A stretch of 64,000 bases of DNA from Nocardioides antri. GTDB taxonomy: Bacteria; Actinomycetota; Actinomycetes; Propionibacteriales; Nocardioidaceae. The position numbers and the translations under genes were made by a program. The stretch's first letter is position 1; every line of letters starts with the position of its first letter. Below are positions 45,207-53,770 of the stretch, piece by piece. A model generated the notes under the pieces. It had not been told where the DNA came from. It was given only the letters and a program-made list of their open reading frames with translations, and searched no databases. The stretch is from assembly GCF_008373765.1 (NCBI RefSeq), contig NZ_VUJW01000009.1:1-64000 (forward strand). The letters run 5' to 3'.

Positions 45207-46652
45207 GTGAGATCTACTCAGCAGGCCAGACGAGGGCTGGCCGTCATCGCCGCAGGAGCACTCGGGACGGGGTTGCTCGTCGGGTCGGGCGTCGCGCCCG
45301 CCTCGGCCGCCGCCACCCTGACGCTCGACTACACCTGCACGTACCCGTTGATCAACCAGCAGGACCTGACCGTCGACATCGCCGTCGACCTGCCGGCGCA
45401 GGCCCAGGTCGGCGTACCGACGGCCCCGTTCGATATCGAGGCGATCAGCACCGTCAGCGCGACCACCACCTCGGGCCTGGCGCTCATCGGCGCCAAGACC
45501 ATCGAGGGCACCGCCGTGTCGCACGTCAACGTGCAGGCGCCGCAGGTCGACCTGCCCGACGTCCAGGTGCCGGTCACGATTCCGCCGACGCCGGTCCCGG
45601 CCTCGGGGCCGTTCGACATCCCCGCCACCGGCCAAACCCCGTCGCTGACCTTCCCCGAGGCAGGTGAGGGCACCATCGACATCGGCAACCTCGACCTGCG
45701 GATGATCGCCCGCAACTCCTCCGGCGAGCCGATCGCGCTGCCGGGCGGCCACCCCGACGGCTCCTTCGACGCACCGTGCACGGTGAAGCCCGGACAGAAC
45801 CAGCGGCTCGCGACGTTCCCGATCGTGGGGACGCCGCCGCCAACCTGCAACGGGCTGACCGCGACCATCACCGGGTCGGGGACGATCAACGGCACGGCCG
45901 GAGCCGACGTCATCGTTGGCAGCACCGGCACCGACACGATCACCGGCGGGGGTGGCAACGACACCATCTGCGCCGGCGCCGGCAACGACACGATCCTCCA
46001 GGCCGCAGCCCCCGACGGCGCCGACCGCGTCGACGGCCAGGCCGGCGTCGACACGATCAGCTACGCCGCCCGCACGACGCCCGTCGTCGTCACGCTGACC
46101 GGCACGACGGCGAACGACGGCGCGGCCGGCGAGGGCGATGCCCTCCTCGCCGTCGAGAACGCCACCGGCGGTGCGGGCCACGACAGTCTCGCCGGCAGCG
46201 CGGTCCCCAACCTGCTCGTCGGCGGCAACGGCAACGACGTCGTCAACGGACTCGGTGGCAACGACACCGAGCAGGGCGGCAACGGCAACGACAAGTTCGT
46301 CCAGGGCGCCGCCGCCAACGGCGCCGACGTGCTCAGCGGACAGGGGGGCATCGACACCCTCAACTACGGCACGCGGGCGGCCGCAGTCACGGTGACGCTG
46401 GGCGCCAGCGCCACCGGCAACGACGGTGCCGCGGGCGAGGGCGACAACGCCTCCCTGGTCGAGAACGTGACCGGCGGCAACGGCAACGACATCCTCACCG
46501 GCAACGGATCGGCGAACGCCTTCCTGGGCGGCAACGGCAACGACGCGCTCCGCCTCCGGGACAACATCGCCGGCAACGACAGCGGCAACGGCGGTGCCGG
46601 AACCGACACCGCGACCTTCGACACCGGCGACACCATCACCAACGTGCCCTGA
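45207..46652 (+). CDS. Secreted protein: DUF6801-like domain plus RTX repeats
   Basis: 481 residues from GTG 45207, chosen from the ribosome site shared with its paralogue. Signal peptide to about residue 32. The DUF6801-like domain (about 33-205) is nearly identical to that of the 15311-16504 protein. The C-terminal half (about 225-480) consists of RTX-type calcium-binding nonapeptides (GGNGNDVV, GGNGNDIL, GGNGNDAL), usually found in exported proteins. No enzymatic domain is visible. The flanking protease gene is divergent. A strong terminator follows. Confidence 0.85.
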   Translation: MRSTQQARRGLAVIAAGALGTGLLVGSGVAPASAAATLTLDYTCTYPLINQQDLTVDIAVDLPAQAQVGVPTAPFDIEAISTVSATTTSGLALIGAKTIEGTAVSHVNVQAPQVDLPDVQVPVTIPPTPVPASGPFDIPATGQTPSLTFPEAGEGTIDIGNLDLRMIARNSSGEPIALPGGHPDGSFDAPCTVKPGQNQRLATFPIVGTPPPTCNGLTATITGSGTINGTAGADVIVGSTGTDTITGGGGNDTICAGAGNDTILQAAAPDGADRVDGQAGVDTISYAARTTPVVVTLTGTTANDGAAGEGDALLAVENATGGAGHDSLAGSAVPNLLVGGNGNDVVNGLGGNDTEQGGNGNDKFVQGAAANGADVLSGQGGIDTLNYGTRAAAVTVTLGASATGNDGAAGEGDNASLVENVTGGNGNDILTGNGSANAFLGGNGNDALRLRDNIAGNDSGNGGAGTDTATFDTGDTITNVP

Positions 46653-46669
46653 CGCGGCACGACACCGCC

Positions 46670-46703
46670 CAGCGGGTCCGCACCTTCCGGTGCGGGCCCG
46701 CTG
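46670..46703 (+). terminator. Terminator of the 45207-46652 gene
   Basis: CAGCGGGTCCGCACC (46670-46684) pairs with GGTGCGGGCCCGCTG (46689-46703), a 15-bp stem with one T-G wobble and a TTCC loop, starting 18 bp after the stop. Confidence 0.75.
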
Positions 46704-46732
46704 CGTCGTGGCGGGCGGACTAGCCTGCACGG

Positions 46733-47224
46733 ATGGCCCGACTGCTCGTCGTCCACCACTCCCCCACGCGCTCCACCCAGGCCCTGCTCGACGCCGCGCT
46801 GAGCGGCGCGGGCGACGACGCGATCGAGGGGGTCGAGGTCGTCGTACGACCTGCGCTGGAGGCGACCGCCGACGACGTGCTGGCAGCCGACGGCTATCTG
46901 CTCGGCTCGCCGGTGAACTTCGGCTACATGAGCGGGGCGCTCAAGCACTTCTTCGACTCGACGTTCCTCGCGGTCGGTGGCGCCCTCGACCCGAGTGGTG
47001 GCGCCGGCGAGTCCGAGGGCGCCACGAAGGGGCGCCCGTACGCCCTCTGGATGCACGGCCGGTACGACCTCACCGGCGGGGTGCGCGCCGTGCAGTCGAT
47101 CGTCGGCGCGCTCGGCTGGAAGCAGTCGTACGACGTGCTCGCCGTGCTCGGCGACGTCGGGGACGAGGAGCGCGCGGCGGCGTACGAGCTGGGCGCTACG
47201 ATCGCGGCACTGCTCAGCACCTGA
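46733..47224 (+). CDS. Flavodoxin-family protein
   Basis: 163 residues. The first strand and loop LVVHHSPTRSTQALLDAA bind FMN phosphate, and YLLGSPVNFGYMSGALKHFFD is the second flavin loop of the NAD(P)H-dependent FMN reductase/flavodoxin group. Cytoplasmic. Shorter than WrbA and with a glycine-rich loop (VGGALDPSGGAGESEGATKG). It is 18 bp upstream of the septum-formation lipoprotein pair and may share their transcript; no partner was recognised. Confidence 0.8.
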   Translation: MARLLVVHHSPTRSTQALLDAALSGAGDDAIEGVEVVVRPALEATADDVLAADGYLLGSPVNFGYMSGALKHFFDSTFLAVGGALDPSGGAGESEGATKGRPYALWMHGRYDLTGGVRAVQSIVGALGWKQSYDVLAVLGDVGDEERAAAYELGATIAALLST

Positions 47225-47241
47225 CACGAAGGGGATCGGCG

Positions 47242-48048
47242 ATGACGCTCGCGCGCGCCACCGTCGCCTGCGCGCTCGCCGCGCTGCTGACGCTGGCCGG
47301 CTGCTCCTCGGAGCCGCAGGGCAAGAACGTCGACCCCGATCAGGTGGACTCGACCGAGATCCCCGAGCTCGGCGCGTGCCGCGTGCTGACTCCCGACGAC
47401 GTCGAGAAGCCGGCGAACTCCACCCGCACGGTGAGCTGCAAGGAGAAGCACACCGCAGAGACGTTCGCGATCGGCGAGTTCCCCGACGAGCTCGACGACG
47501 TCGACTACGACGACGAGGCGGTGGGCGACTTCGCCTACCGCACCTGCACCAAGAAGTTCGAGAAGTTCCTCGGCGCCGCCGACGAGAGCCTGGTGCTGCG
47601 GACGATCGTGAGCTGGGCGTGGTTCCGGCCGTCCGAGAAGGCGTGGGACGACGGAGCCCGGTGGTACCGCTGCGACGTGGTCGGCGGGAACGCCTCCAGC
47701 GAGGAGTACCGCCCGCTGCCGACCACCGCGAAGGGCCTGCTGCTCGGCCGTCCCGACGACCGGTGGCTGATCTGCGCGGTCGGGCCGACGGTCGCCGAGG
47801 GCGAGAAGGTGCCGTGCGCGCAGGAGCACGACTGGCGCGCGGCGACGACGATCAAGCTGGGCGAGCCCGAGGACGACTACCCCGGCGACCAGGTCGTCGC
47901 CAGCCGCACCAAGGCGTTCTGCGCCAAGTCCATCCAGGCCTGGCTCAACTACCCCGCCCGGTTCGAGTACGCCTTCACCCACTTCCACGAGGCCGAGTGG
48001 CAGGCGGGCAACCGACGCTCGGTGTGCTGGGCCAAGACCAGTGAGTGA
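47242..48048 (+). CDS. Septum formation family lipoprotein (first of two)
   Basis: 268 residues. Lipobox LAGC. Two copies of the septum-formation-type pattern: GACRVLTPDDVEKPANST..VSCKEKHTAETFAIG and CAQEHDWRAATTIKLG, each with paired cysteines. The ATG follows AAGGGG. The name of the family comes from homologues in actinobacteria; the actual role in division is not established. It overlaps the next gene by 8 bp and the two are paralogues. Confidence 0.8.
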   Translation: MTLARATVACALAALLTLAGCSSEPQGKNVDPDQVDSTEIPELGACRVLTPDDVEKPANSTRTVSCKEKHTAETFAIGEFPDELDDVDYDDEAVGDFAYRTCTKKFEKFLGAADESLVLRTIVSWAWFRPSEKAWDDGARWYRCDVVGGNASSEEYRPLPTTAKGLLLGRPDDRWLICAVGPTVAEGEKVPCAQEHDWRAATTIKLGEPEDDYPGDQVVASRTKAFCAKSIQAWLNYPARFEYAFTHFHEAEWQAGNRRSVCWAKTSE

Positions 48049-48886
48049 CGCCGTCGTACGACGCCGCGCGGCGTCGTACGCCCTGGTCGTCGCGCTCGCG
48101 GCGACCGCGGTCGCGGGGTGCTCAGGTGGCGACGAGGAGCCGTCGAGCGAGCCCTCGACGACCGCACCGGCGACGCCTCCGACGGCCGGCCCGCCGCCGA
48201 AGCCGCCGCAAGACGGCGCGTGCTACCGGCTCTCCTTCCGGCAGGCGCTGGCGCCGACGAGCGCCAAGAAGCCCACCCCGTGCGGGGAGCCGCACACCTC
48301 GGAGACCTACGCCGTCGGCACGCTCGACACCGTTGCGGAGGGCCACCTGCTGGCGGTGGACTCCGAGCGGGTCCAGGCGCAGGTTGCGGAAGCGTGCCCG
48401 GACGCGCTGCTGCCGTTCGTCGGCGGCGACCGGGCGGCGCTGCGGCTCAGCATGATCCGGCCGGTGTGGTTCACGCCGAGCGTGGAGGAGTCGGACGAGG
48501 GTGCCCACTGGTACCGCTGCGACGTGGTCGTCGTCGCCGGCGACGGGCAGCTCGCCCAGCCCGACACCAGCCTCGAGGGCGCGCTCGACAAGCCCGAGCT
48601 GCGCGACCGCTACGCGATGTGCGGCACCGCCGCCCCCGACGCCGAGCGTTTCGAGCGGGTCATCTGCTCCGCCGACCACTCGTGGCGCGCGATCCAGGTG
48701 GTGCCGTACGACGCCCGCACCTATCCCGGCGAGCGGGCCGTCCGCGAGCAGCTCGCGTCACCCTGCGAGGACGCCGGTCTCGACGTCGCCGCCGACCCCC
48801 TGGACTACGAGTGGGGCTACGAGTACCCCACCGAGGAGCAGTGGGAGATGGGCCAGACCTACGGCCTCTGCTGGGCGCCCGACTAG
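48041..48886 (+). CDS. Septum formation family lipoprotein (second of two)
   Basis: 281 residues. Lipobox VAGC, a proline/threonine linker, then GACYRLSFRQALAPTSAKKPTPCGEPHTSETYAVG and CSADHSWRAIQVV, the same two-part layout as its neighbour with matching cysteines and the WYRCDVV segment. GTG start, overlapping the upstream stop by 8 bp. Tandem duplication is the simplest origin. It converges on era. Confidence 0.8.
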   Translation: MSDAVVRRRAASYALVVALAATAVAGCSGGDEEPSSEPSTTAPATPPTAGPPPKPPQDGACYRLSFRQALAPTSAKKPTPCGEPHTSETYAVGTLDTVAEGHLLAVDSERVQAQVAEACPDALLPFVGGDRAALRLSMIRPVWFTPSVEESDEGAHWYRCDVVVVAGDGQLAQPDTSLEGALDKPELRDRYAMCGTAAPDAERFERVICSADHSWRAIQVVPYDARTYPGERAVREQLASPCEDAGLDVAADPLDYEWGYEYPTEEQWEMGQTYGLCWAPD

Positions 48887-48910
48887 TCACGGGGGCGGAT
48901 TCAACGGGGG

Positions 48911-49951
48911 TCAGAAGCCGAGCTTGCGGAGCTGGCGGGGGTCGCGCTGCCAGTCCTTGGCGACCTTCACGCGGAGGTCGAGGTAGACGGGGGTGCCGAG
49001 GAGGGTCTCGATCTGCTTGCGCGCGACGGTGCCGACCTCGCGGAGGCGGGAGCCGCGGTGGCCGATGACGATGCCCTTCTGGGAGTCGCGCTCGACGTAC
49101 AGGTTGGCGTGGATGTCGAGGAGCGGCTTGTCGTCGGGGCGTCCCTCGCGCAGGCCCATCTCCTCGACCACGACGGCGATCGAGTGGGGCAGCTCGTCAC
49201 GGACTCCGTCGAGGGCGGCCTCGCGGATCAGCTCGGCCGCGAGCACCTCCTCGGGTGCGTCGGTGAGGTCGCCGTCGGGGTAGAGCGCCGGCCCCTCCGG
49301 CATCAGGCCGACGAGAAGCTCGGCGAGCAGGTCGATCTGGTCGCCCGCCACCGCTGACACAGGCACGATCTCGGCCCACTCGGTGCCGGTCTCCCGGCCG
49401 AGCTCGGCGATGTCGAGCAGGTGCTCCCCGATCCGGTCGGGGGCGACCAGGTCGGTCTTGGTGGCGACCGCGATCTTGGTCGTACGCCGAACCTTGGCGA
49501 GCTCGTTCACGAGGAACCGGTCGCCGGGGCCGATCTTCTCGTCGGTGGGGAAGCAGACCGCGACCACGTCGACCTCGGACCAGGTCGCCGTCACCAGGTC
49601 GTTGAGCCGCTCCCCCAGCAGGGTGCGCGGCTTGTGGAGGCCCGGGGTGTCGACCAGCACCAGCTGCCCGTCCGCCCGGTGCACGATCCCGCGGACGACG
49701 GTGCGGGTGGTCTGCGGCTTGTCGGAGGTGATGACGATCTTCTGCCCGACGAGGGCGTTGGTCAGGGTCGACTTGCCGGCGTTCGGGCGTCCCACGAAGC
49801 AGGCGAATCCGCTCCGGAAGCCCTCGGTCGAGGTGAACGTGGCCGGCGCCGGAGCGGGCATCCCGGCGAAGTCCTCGTCGAGCTCGTCGTCGAGCTCGTC
49901 GTCGAGCTCGTCGTCAAGATCGTCGTTCTCGTGGTCGAACTCGCGACTCAT
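48911..49951 (-). CDS. era: GTPase Era
   Basis: 346 residues, about 45 longer than usual because of an acidic N-terminal extension (residues 1-40, DDELDDELDDELDED). GTPase motifs: G1 GRPNAGKST, G3 DTPG, G4 TKTDL. The KH domain at the end carries GIVIGHRGSRLREVG. It acts in 16S rRNA maturation and 30S assembly. The ATG overlaps the stop of the siderophore-interacting protein gene (ATGA). Confidence 0.96.
   Translation of the reverse strand: MSREFDHENDDLDDELDDELDDELDEDFAGMPAPAPATFTSTEGFRSGFACFVGRPNAGKSTLTNALVGQKIVITSDKPQTTRTVVRGIVHRADGQLVLVDTPGLHKPRTLLGERLNDLVTATWSEVDVVAVCFPTDEKIGPGDRFLVNELAKVRRTTKIAVATKTDLVAPDRIGEHLLDIAELGRETGTEWAEIVPVSAVAGDQIDLLAELLVGLMPEGPALYPDGDLTDAPEEVLAAELIREAALDGVRDELPHSIAVVVEEMGLREGRPDDKPLLDIHANLYVERDSQKGIVIGHRGSRLREVGTVARKQIETLLGTPVYLDLRVKVAKDWQRDPRQLRKLGF
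49881..49915. repeat. 12-bp tandem repeat in the 5' end of era
   Basis: Nearly three copies of AGCTCGTCGTCG on the plus strand, encoding the DDEL repeats on the minus strand. Copy number changes would stay in frame and alter only the acidic tail length. Confidence 0.85.
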
Positions 49952-50745
49952 CGCTGCCCCTGCTCCTGTGCGGCCCGGTCGTAGTCGGCCCAGATCTCGT
50001 CGTCGGTCTTGCCCGCCGCCTTGCCGGCGCGCCAGATCGGGCCCGGGTCGACCGGTCGGGGCTGCCGGGCCGCGACCGAGCGCCAGTAGCCCATCACGTC
50101 GTAGGCCGTGGACGGCAGCCTCCGCTCCCGCATCAGGAACTTGCGGATCGCCCGCATCTGCGCGGACTCCCCGGCCATCCAGAAGTACCCGTCGCCGGCC
50201 GGCCAGTCGATCGTCTCCACGACGGCGGCGAGGCGGCTGCCGCCGCCGTCCGGCAGCGACAGCCAGGTGGTGTCGTCGCCCGCGGGGAGATAGTCACCGA
50301 GCTGCTCGGGGAGGTCGGGCACCTCGGCCCAGATCCGGGTCGGCAGCGCCGCGCCGTGGGTCTCGGCGATCCGGGCCATCGCCGGCAGCGCGGTCAGGTC
50401 GCCGACGAGCAGCAGCCACGAGGCGCCGTCGGGCAATGCGAACGACCCCTTGGGCTCGGTGATCGTGACCCGGTCACCGACGCAGTCGCCGCTCGCCCAC
50501 TCGGTCACCAGCCCGACCTCGTGCACCACGACGTCGAGGACCAGCTCGGCGCCGTCCCACGAGCGGACGGTGTAGTAGCGGCTCTGGAACTGGCCCGGCA
50601 CGACCAGGCCGACCCACTCGTCGGGGATGCCGGTCGACGTGAAGCCGGCGAGCCCGGGGCCGCCGAGGGTGACCCGCACCAGGTGGGGCGAGATCTGCTC
50701 GCGCCCGAGCACGTCGGCGGCGTACTGCTCGGCGCGGGTGCTCAC
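49948..50745 (-). CDS. Siderophore-interacting protein (FAD/NAD(P)H-type)
   Basis: 265 residues. FAD-binding domain with SRYYTVRSWD (RxYT motif), then an NAD(P)H-binding domain with LLVGDLTALPAMARI and YFWMAGESAQMRAIRKFL, as in ViuB/SIP ferric-siderophore reductases. It releases iron by reduction. GTG start; the stop overlaps the era ATG, so the two are translationally coupled. No siderophore genes lie nearby in the window. Confidence 0.9.
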   Translation of the reverse strand: MSTRAEQYAADVLGREQISPHLVRVTLGGPGLAGFTSTGIPDEWVGLVVPGQFQSRYYTVRSWDGAELVLDVVVHEVGLVTEWASGDCVGDRVTITEPKGSFALPDGASWLLLVGDLTALPAMARIAETHGAALPTRIWAEVPDLPEQLGDYLPAGDDTTWLSLPDGGGSRLAAVVETIDWPAGDGYFWMAGESAQMRAIRKFLMRERRLPSTAYDVMGYWRSVAARQPRPVDPGPIWRAGKAAGKTDDEIWADYDRAAQEQGQR

Positions 50746-50814
50746 CCGCTCAGGCTATCGAGCCGGCGACCAGGCACCCCCACCGACGGCTTAGCAGGCG
50801 CTAGAGTGCCCGGT

Positions 50815-53016
50815 ATGCCCACGGTCGAGAAGCCCACCTTCTGCCGGATCTGCGAGCCGACGTGCGGCATGGTCGCCACCGTCGAGGACGACCGACTGGT
50901 CAGGATCCGGCCCGACAAGGACCACCCGGTCACGGCCGGGTTCTCCTGTCCCAAGGGCCTGGAGTTCCTGCACGTGCAGAACGACGAGGACCGGGTGCTG
51001 CACCCCCTGCGGCGCCGCCCCGACGGCAGCTTCGAGCAGGTCTCCTGGGAGACCGCGATCAGCGAGATCGGCGCGAGGCTGCGGGAGATCCGGCGGCGGC
51101 ACGGCGGCGGGTCGATCGGCTGGTACGGCGGCAACCCCACCGCCTTCAGCCACTCCCACGCGCTGTGGATCGGTTGGTTCCTGCGCGGTCTCGGGTCCCG
51201 CCACCTCTACACGCCGAACACCCAGGACACGTCGAGCCGCTTCGTCGCCTCGGCCCTGCTCTACGGCTCCCCCGTCGTCGTCCCGGTGCCCGACCTCGAG
51301 CGCACCGACTTCGCGCTCCTGATCGGCACCAACCCGCTCGTCTCCCGCGGCAGCCTCATCAGCGCGGGGAACCTGCGGGAGCGGTTCACCGAGATCGTCG
51401 CCCGCGGTGGCCGGGTCGTCGTGGTCGACCCGCGCCGTACCGAGACCGCACGCGCGTTCGAGCACGTCGGCGTCCGTCCCGACGGCGACGCCTGGCTGCT
51501 GCTCGCGATGCTCCACGTGATCTTCACCGAGGGCCTCGCCGACGAAGCGGCGATCGCACGCCAGTCCACCGGCGTCGGGACGCTCCGCGACGCCGCGCTG
51601 AAGTGCCCACCGGACCTGGCAGAGGAGCGGTGCGGCGTACCGGCCGCAGAGATCCGCACGCTCGCCCGCGACTTCGCGAGGGCCCGCACAGCCGCCGCGC
51701 ACGGCCGGACCGGGGCCTGCCTCGGCCGCCACGCCACCCTGGTCAACCTCCTGATCGACGCGCTCAACCTCGTCACCGGAAACCTCGACCGGGAGGGCGG
51801 GCTGCTCTTCGGCCGGGGCACCATCGACCTGCCGCGCATCGCCCACCTGGCCGGCATCGACACCTACGACACCTACCGGTCGCGCGTCGGCGACCTGCCG
51901 GAGGTGATCGGCCAGCTGCCCGCACCGCTGATGGCCGAGGAGATCGAGACGCCCGGTGAGGGCCAGCTGCGCGCGCTCCTCGTCTCCGCCGGCAACCCGG
52001 TCCTCTCGGTGCCCGGCAGCAACCGCCTCGAGCGTGCGCTGGGGCAGCTCGACCTGCAGGTCGGCATCGACCTCTATGTCAACGAGACCCACCGCCACGC
52101 GGACTACGTGCTGCCCGCCGCGTCCTTCTACGAGCGCGACGACCTCGTCATCGCCGCGCTCGACTTCCACCTCAAGCCGTTCGTGCAGTGGACCGAGGCG
52201 GTCGTGCCGCCGCGGGGCGAGGCGCGCCCGGACTGGGAGATCATCGAGGACCTCGCCCGCGAGCTGGGCTTCGCCGCCCTGTCGGCACCGGCGACGAAGC
52301 TCGTCGGGACCGGCAGGTTCGGCCGCCTCGCGCTCCGTGCCCTCGCGCCCGCGGCCGGACGACTGACGCCGGAGCGCCTGGTCGACCTGTTGCTGCGCAC
52401 CGGCCGCGACGGCGACTGGTTCGGCCTGCGCCCGGGCGGACTCTCGGTCGCGAAGCTGAAGGAGAACCCGCGCGGCGTCGTGCTCGCCGAGCACCTCGAG
52501 GCCGGCACGCTGAAGCGCCACGTCTTCCACCGCGGACGGAAGGTGCGGCTCGACGGCGACGTGGTCGAGGCGGAGCTTGCCCGCCTCCTCGAGAGCGCCC
52601 GGCCCGACGCCGACTATCCCCTGCTGCTGATCGGTCGTCGCGACGTGCGTTCCCACAACTCGTGGATGCACAACACGCCGAAGCACCGCGACCCGGAGCG
52701 CCGGCAGTACGCCATGGTCCACCCCAAGGACGCGGCCGACATCGGTCTCTCCGACGGCGAGGTGGTGCGGGTCAGCACGGCGAAGGGCTCGATCGAGATC
52801 CCTGCCCGCGTGACCGACGAGGTCGTGGCCGGTTGCATCGCGGTGCCGCACGGCTGGGGCCACCGCGACGCCGGCTGGCAGGTCGCCAACGCGGCCGGCG
52901 GCGCCAACGTCAACGAGGTGCTCCCCGCCGACGTCGCCGATCTCGAGCGTGCGTCTGGGATGGCCCACCTCAACGGCGTGCCGGTGCGGATCGAGGCGGC
53001 AGCCCTATCCGGCTGA
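50815..53016 (+). CDS. Molybdopterin oxidoreductase with [4Fe-4S] motif
   Basis: 733 residues of the DMSO reductase superfamily (BisC/NapA-like). The N-terminal iron-sulfur motif has C10, C13, C17 and C45. Molybdopterin-binding segments follow and the C-terminal domain carries RRDVRSHNSWMHN and HPKDAADIGLSDGEVV. No Tat signal, so it is probably cytoplasmic, and no small subunit, membrane partner or chaperone is adjacent. The substrate is unknown. TAGAGT seven bases before the ATG suggests a short leader. It ends overlapping the next gene by 12 bp. Confidence 0.9.
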   Translation: MPTVEKPTFCRICEPTCGMVATVEDDRLVRIRPDKDHPVTAGFSCPKGLEFLHVQNDEDRVLHPLRRRPDGSFEQVSWETAISEIGARLREIRRRHGGGSIGWYGGNPTAFSHSHALWIGWFLRGLGSRHLYTPNTQDTSSRFVASALLYGSPVVVPVPDLERTDFALLIGTNPLVSRGSLISAGNLRERFTEIVARGGRVVVVDPRRTETARAFEHVGVRPDGDAWLLLAMLHVIFTEGLADEAAIARQSTGVGTLRDAALKCPPDLAEERCGVPAAEIRTLARDFARARTAAAHGRTGACLGRHATLVNLLIDALNLVTGNLDREGGLLFGRGTIDLPRIAHLAGIDTYDTYRSRVGDLPEVIGQLPAPLMAEEIETPGEGQLRALLVSAGNPVLSVPGSNRLERALGQLDLQVGIDLYVNETHRHADYVLPAASFYERDDLVIAALDFHLKPFVQWTEAVVPPRGEARPDWEIIEDLARELGFAALSAPATKLVGTGRFGRLALRALAPAAGRLTPERLVDLLLRTGRDGDWFGLRPGGLSVAKLKENPRGVVLAEHLEAGTLKRHVFHRGRKVRLDGDVVEAELARLLESARPDADYPLLLIGRRDVRSHNSWMHNTPKHRDPERRQYAMVHPKDAADIGLSDGEVVRVSTAKGSIEIPARVTDEVVAGCIAVPHGWGHRDAGWQVANAAGGANVNEVLPADVADLERASGMAHLNGVPVRIEAAALSG

Positions 53017-53421
53017 GTTGATGACGGCGGTCAGTGTCGTGCCGTCCGCGCCCGGCACGACGAACAACGACGTCGGGGTGAACCCCGCCCGTCGCAGCGA
53101 GTAGGTCCCCTGCTCCGGAACCGCTCCCCTGGTCGAGAACGTCAGCCGGAACTGGTCCGTCGCTCCGGCGGGTGCGCCGGCGAGGTCGGCGACCTGCCGC
53201 AGGACGACCGGGACGCCGACGCCGCTGCGGACGAGGCTGAAGCCCTTGCCGCGCAGAGAGGCGAAGCGCGGCCGGAGATAGAGCGACGCGGCAGACGTGT
53301 ACGACGGGTCGGCGGCCTGCGCGCCCGGGGCTCCGGCGATCGGTCCCACGATGCCCAGAGCGCTCGCGGCGAGCCCGGCGGCGCCGATGCCCAGCACACT
53401 GCGGCGGGAGACGTCGGTCAT
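53005..53421 (-). CDS. Tat-exported DUF6916-like protein
   Basis: 138 residues. Twin-arginine signal SRRSVLGIGAAGLAASALG, cleavage near AQAADP. The mature 100 residues end with DQFRLTFSTRGAVPEQGTYSLRRAG..SLFVVPG, which parallels RQQFSLLFRGP..LSQGLWALEHDEMG..ALFLVPL of the divergent neighbour; I assign both to DUF6916 tentatively. Function unknown. The divergent 27-bp gap suggests shared control. Confidence 0.72.
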   Translation of the reverse strand: MTDVSRRSVLGIGAAGLAASALGIVGPIAGAPGAQAADPSYTSAASLYLRPRFASLRGKGFSLVRSGVGVPVVLRQVADLAGAPAGATDQFRLTFSTRGAVPEQGTYSLRRAGFTPTSLFVVPGADGTTLTAVINSAG

Positions 53422-53447
53422 GGGGTCCTCCTGGATAGCATCGGCGG

Positions 53448-53762
53448 GTGACCGAGACCCCGTGGTTCACGCACGCCGACTTCGCCGATCGCGTGGGTGA
53501 GGACTTCCGCGTGCGCCTGCCGGACGACTCCGTTCTCCCGCTCATCCTGAGCGAAGTGGAAGTCGGGCTCGAGGATTCCGGACAAGGCCCCGACGGAGCG
53601 ACCCGGCAGCAGTTCTCGCTGCTGTTCCGCGGGCCGACCGCCCCTCAGCTGAGCCAAGGCCTCTGGGCCCTCGAGCACGACGAGATGGGTGAGCTCGCGC
53701 TGTTCCTGGTGCCGCTCGGTCCGGACAACAAGGGACCGCGCTACGAGGCCGCTTTCGCCTGA
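53448..53762 (+). CDS. DUF6916-like protein without signal peptide
   Basis: 104 residues, acidic, no export signal. The whole protein is one small beta-rich domain also found in the divergent Tat-exported gene. GTG start; no strong ribosome site. It converges on the GNAT gene with an 8-bp gap. The small domain beside tail-collar genes suggests a shared role, which is inference. Confidence 0.7.
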   Translation: MTETPWFTHADFADRVGEDFRVRLPDDSVLPLILSEVEVGLEDSGQGPDGATRQQFSLLFRGPTAPQLSQGLWALEHDEMGELALFLVPLGPDNKGPRYEAAFA

Positions 53763-53770
53763 TCCGACCG

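Noticed and set aside
45840-46640. Regular GGCAACGGCAACGAC repeats that could suggest a CRISPR or tandem array
   Set aside because: They are codons for RTX nonapeptides (GGNGND) in a continuous frame; there are no unique spacers or cas genes.
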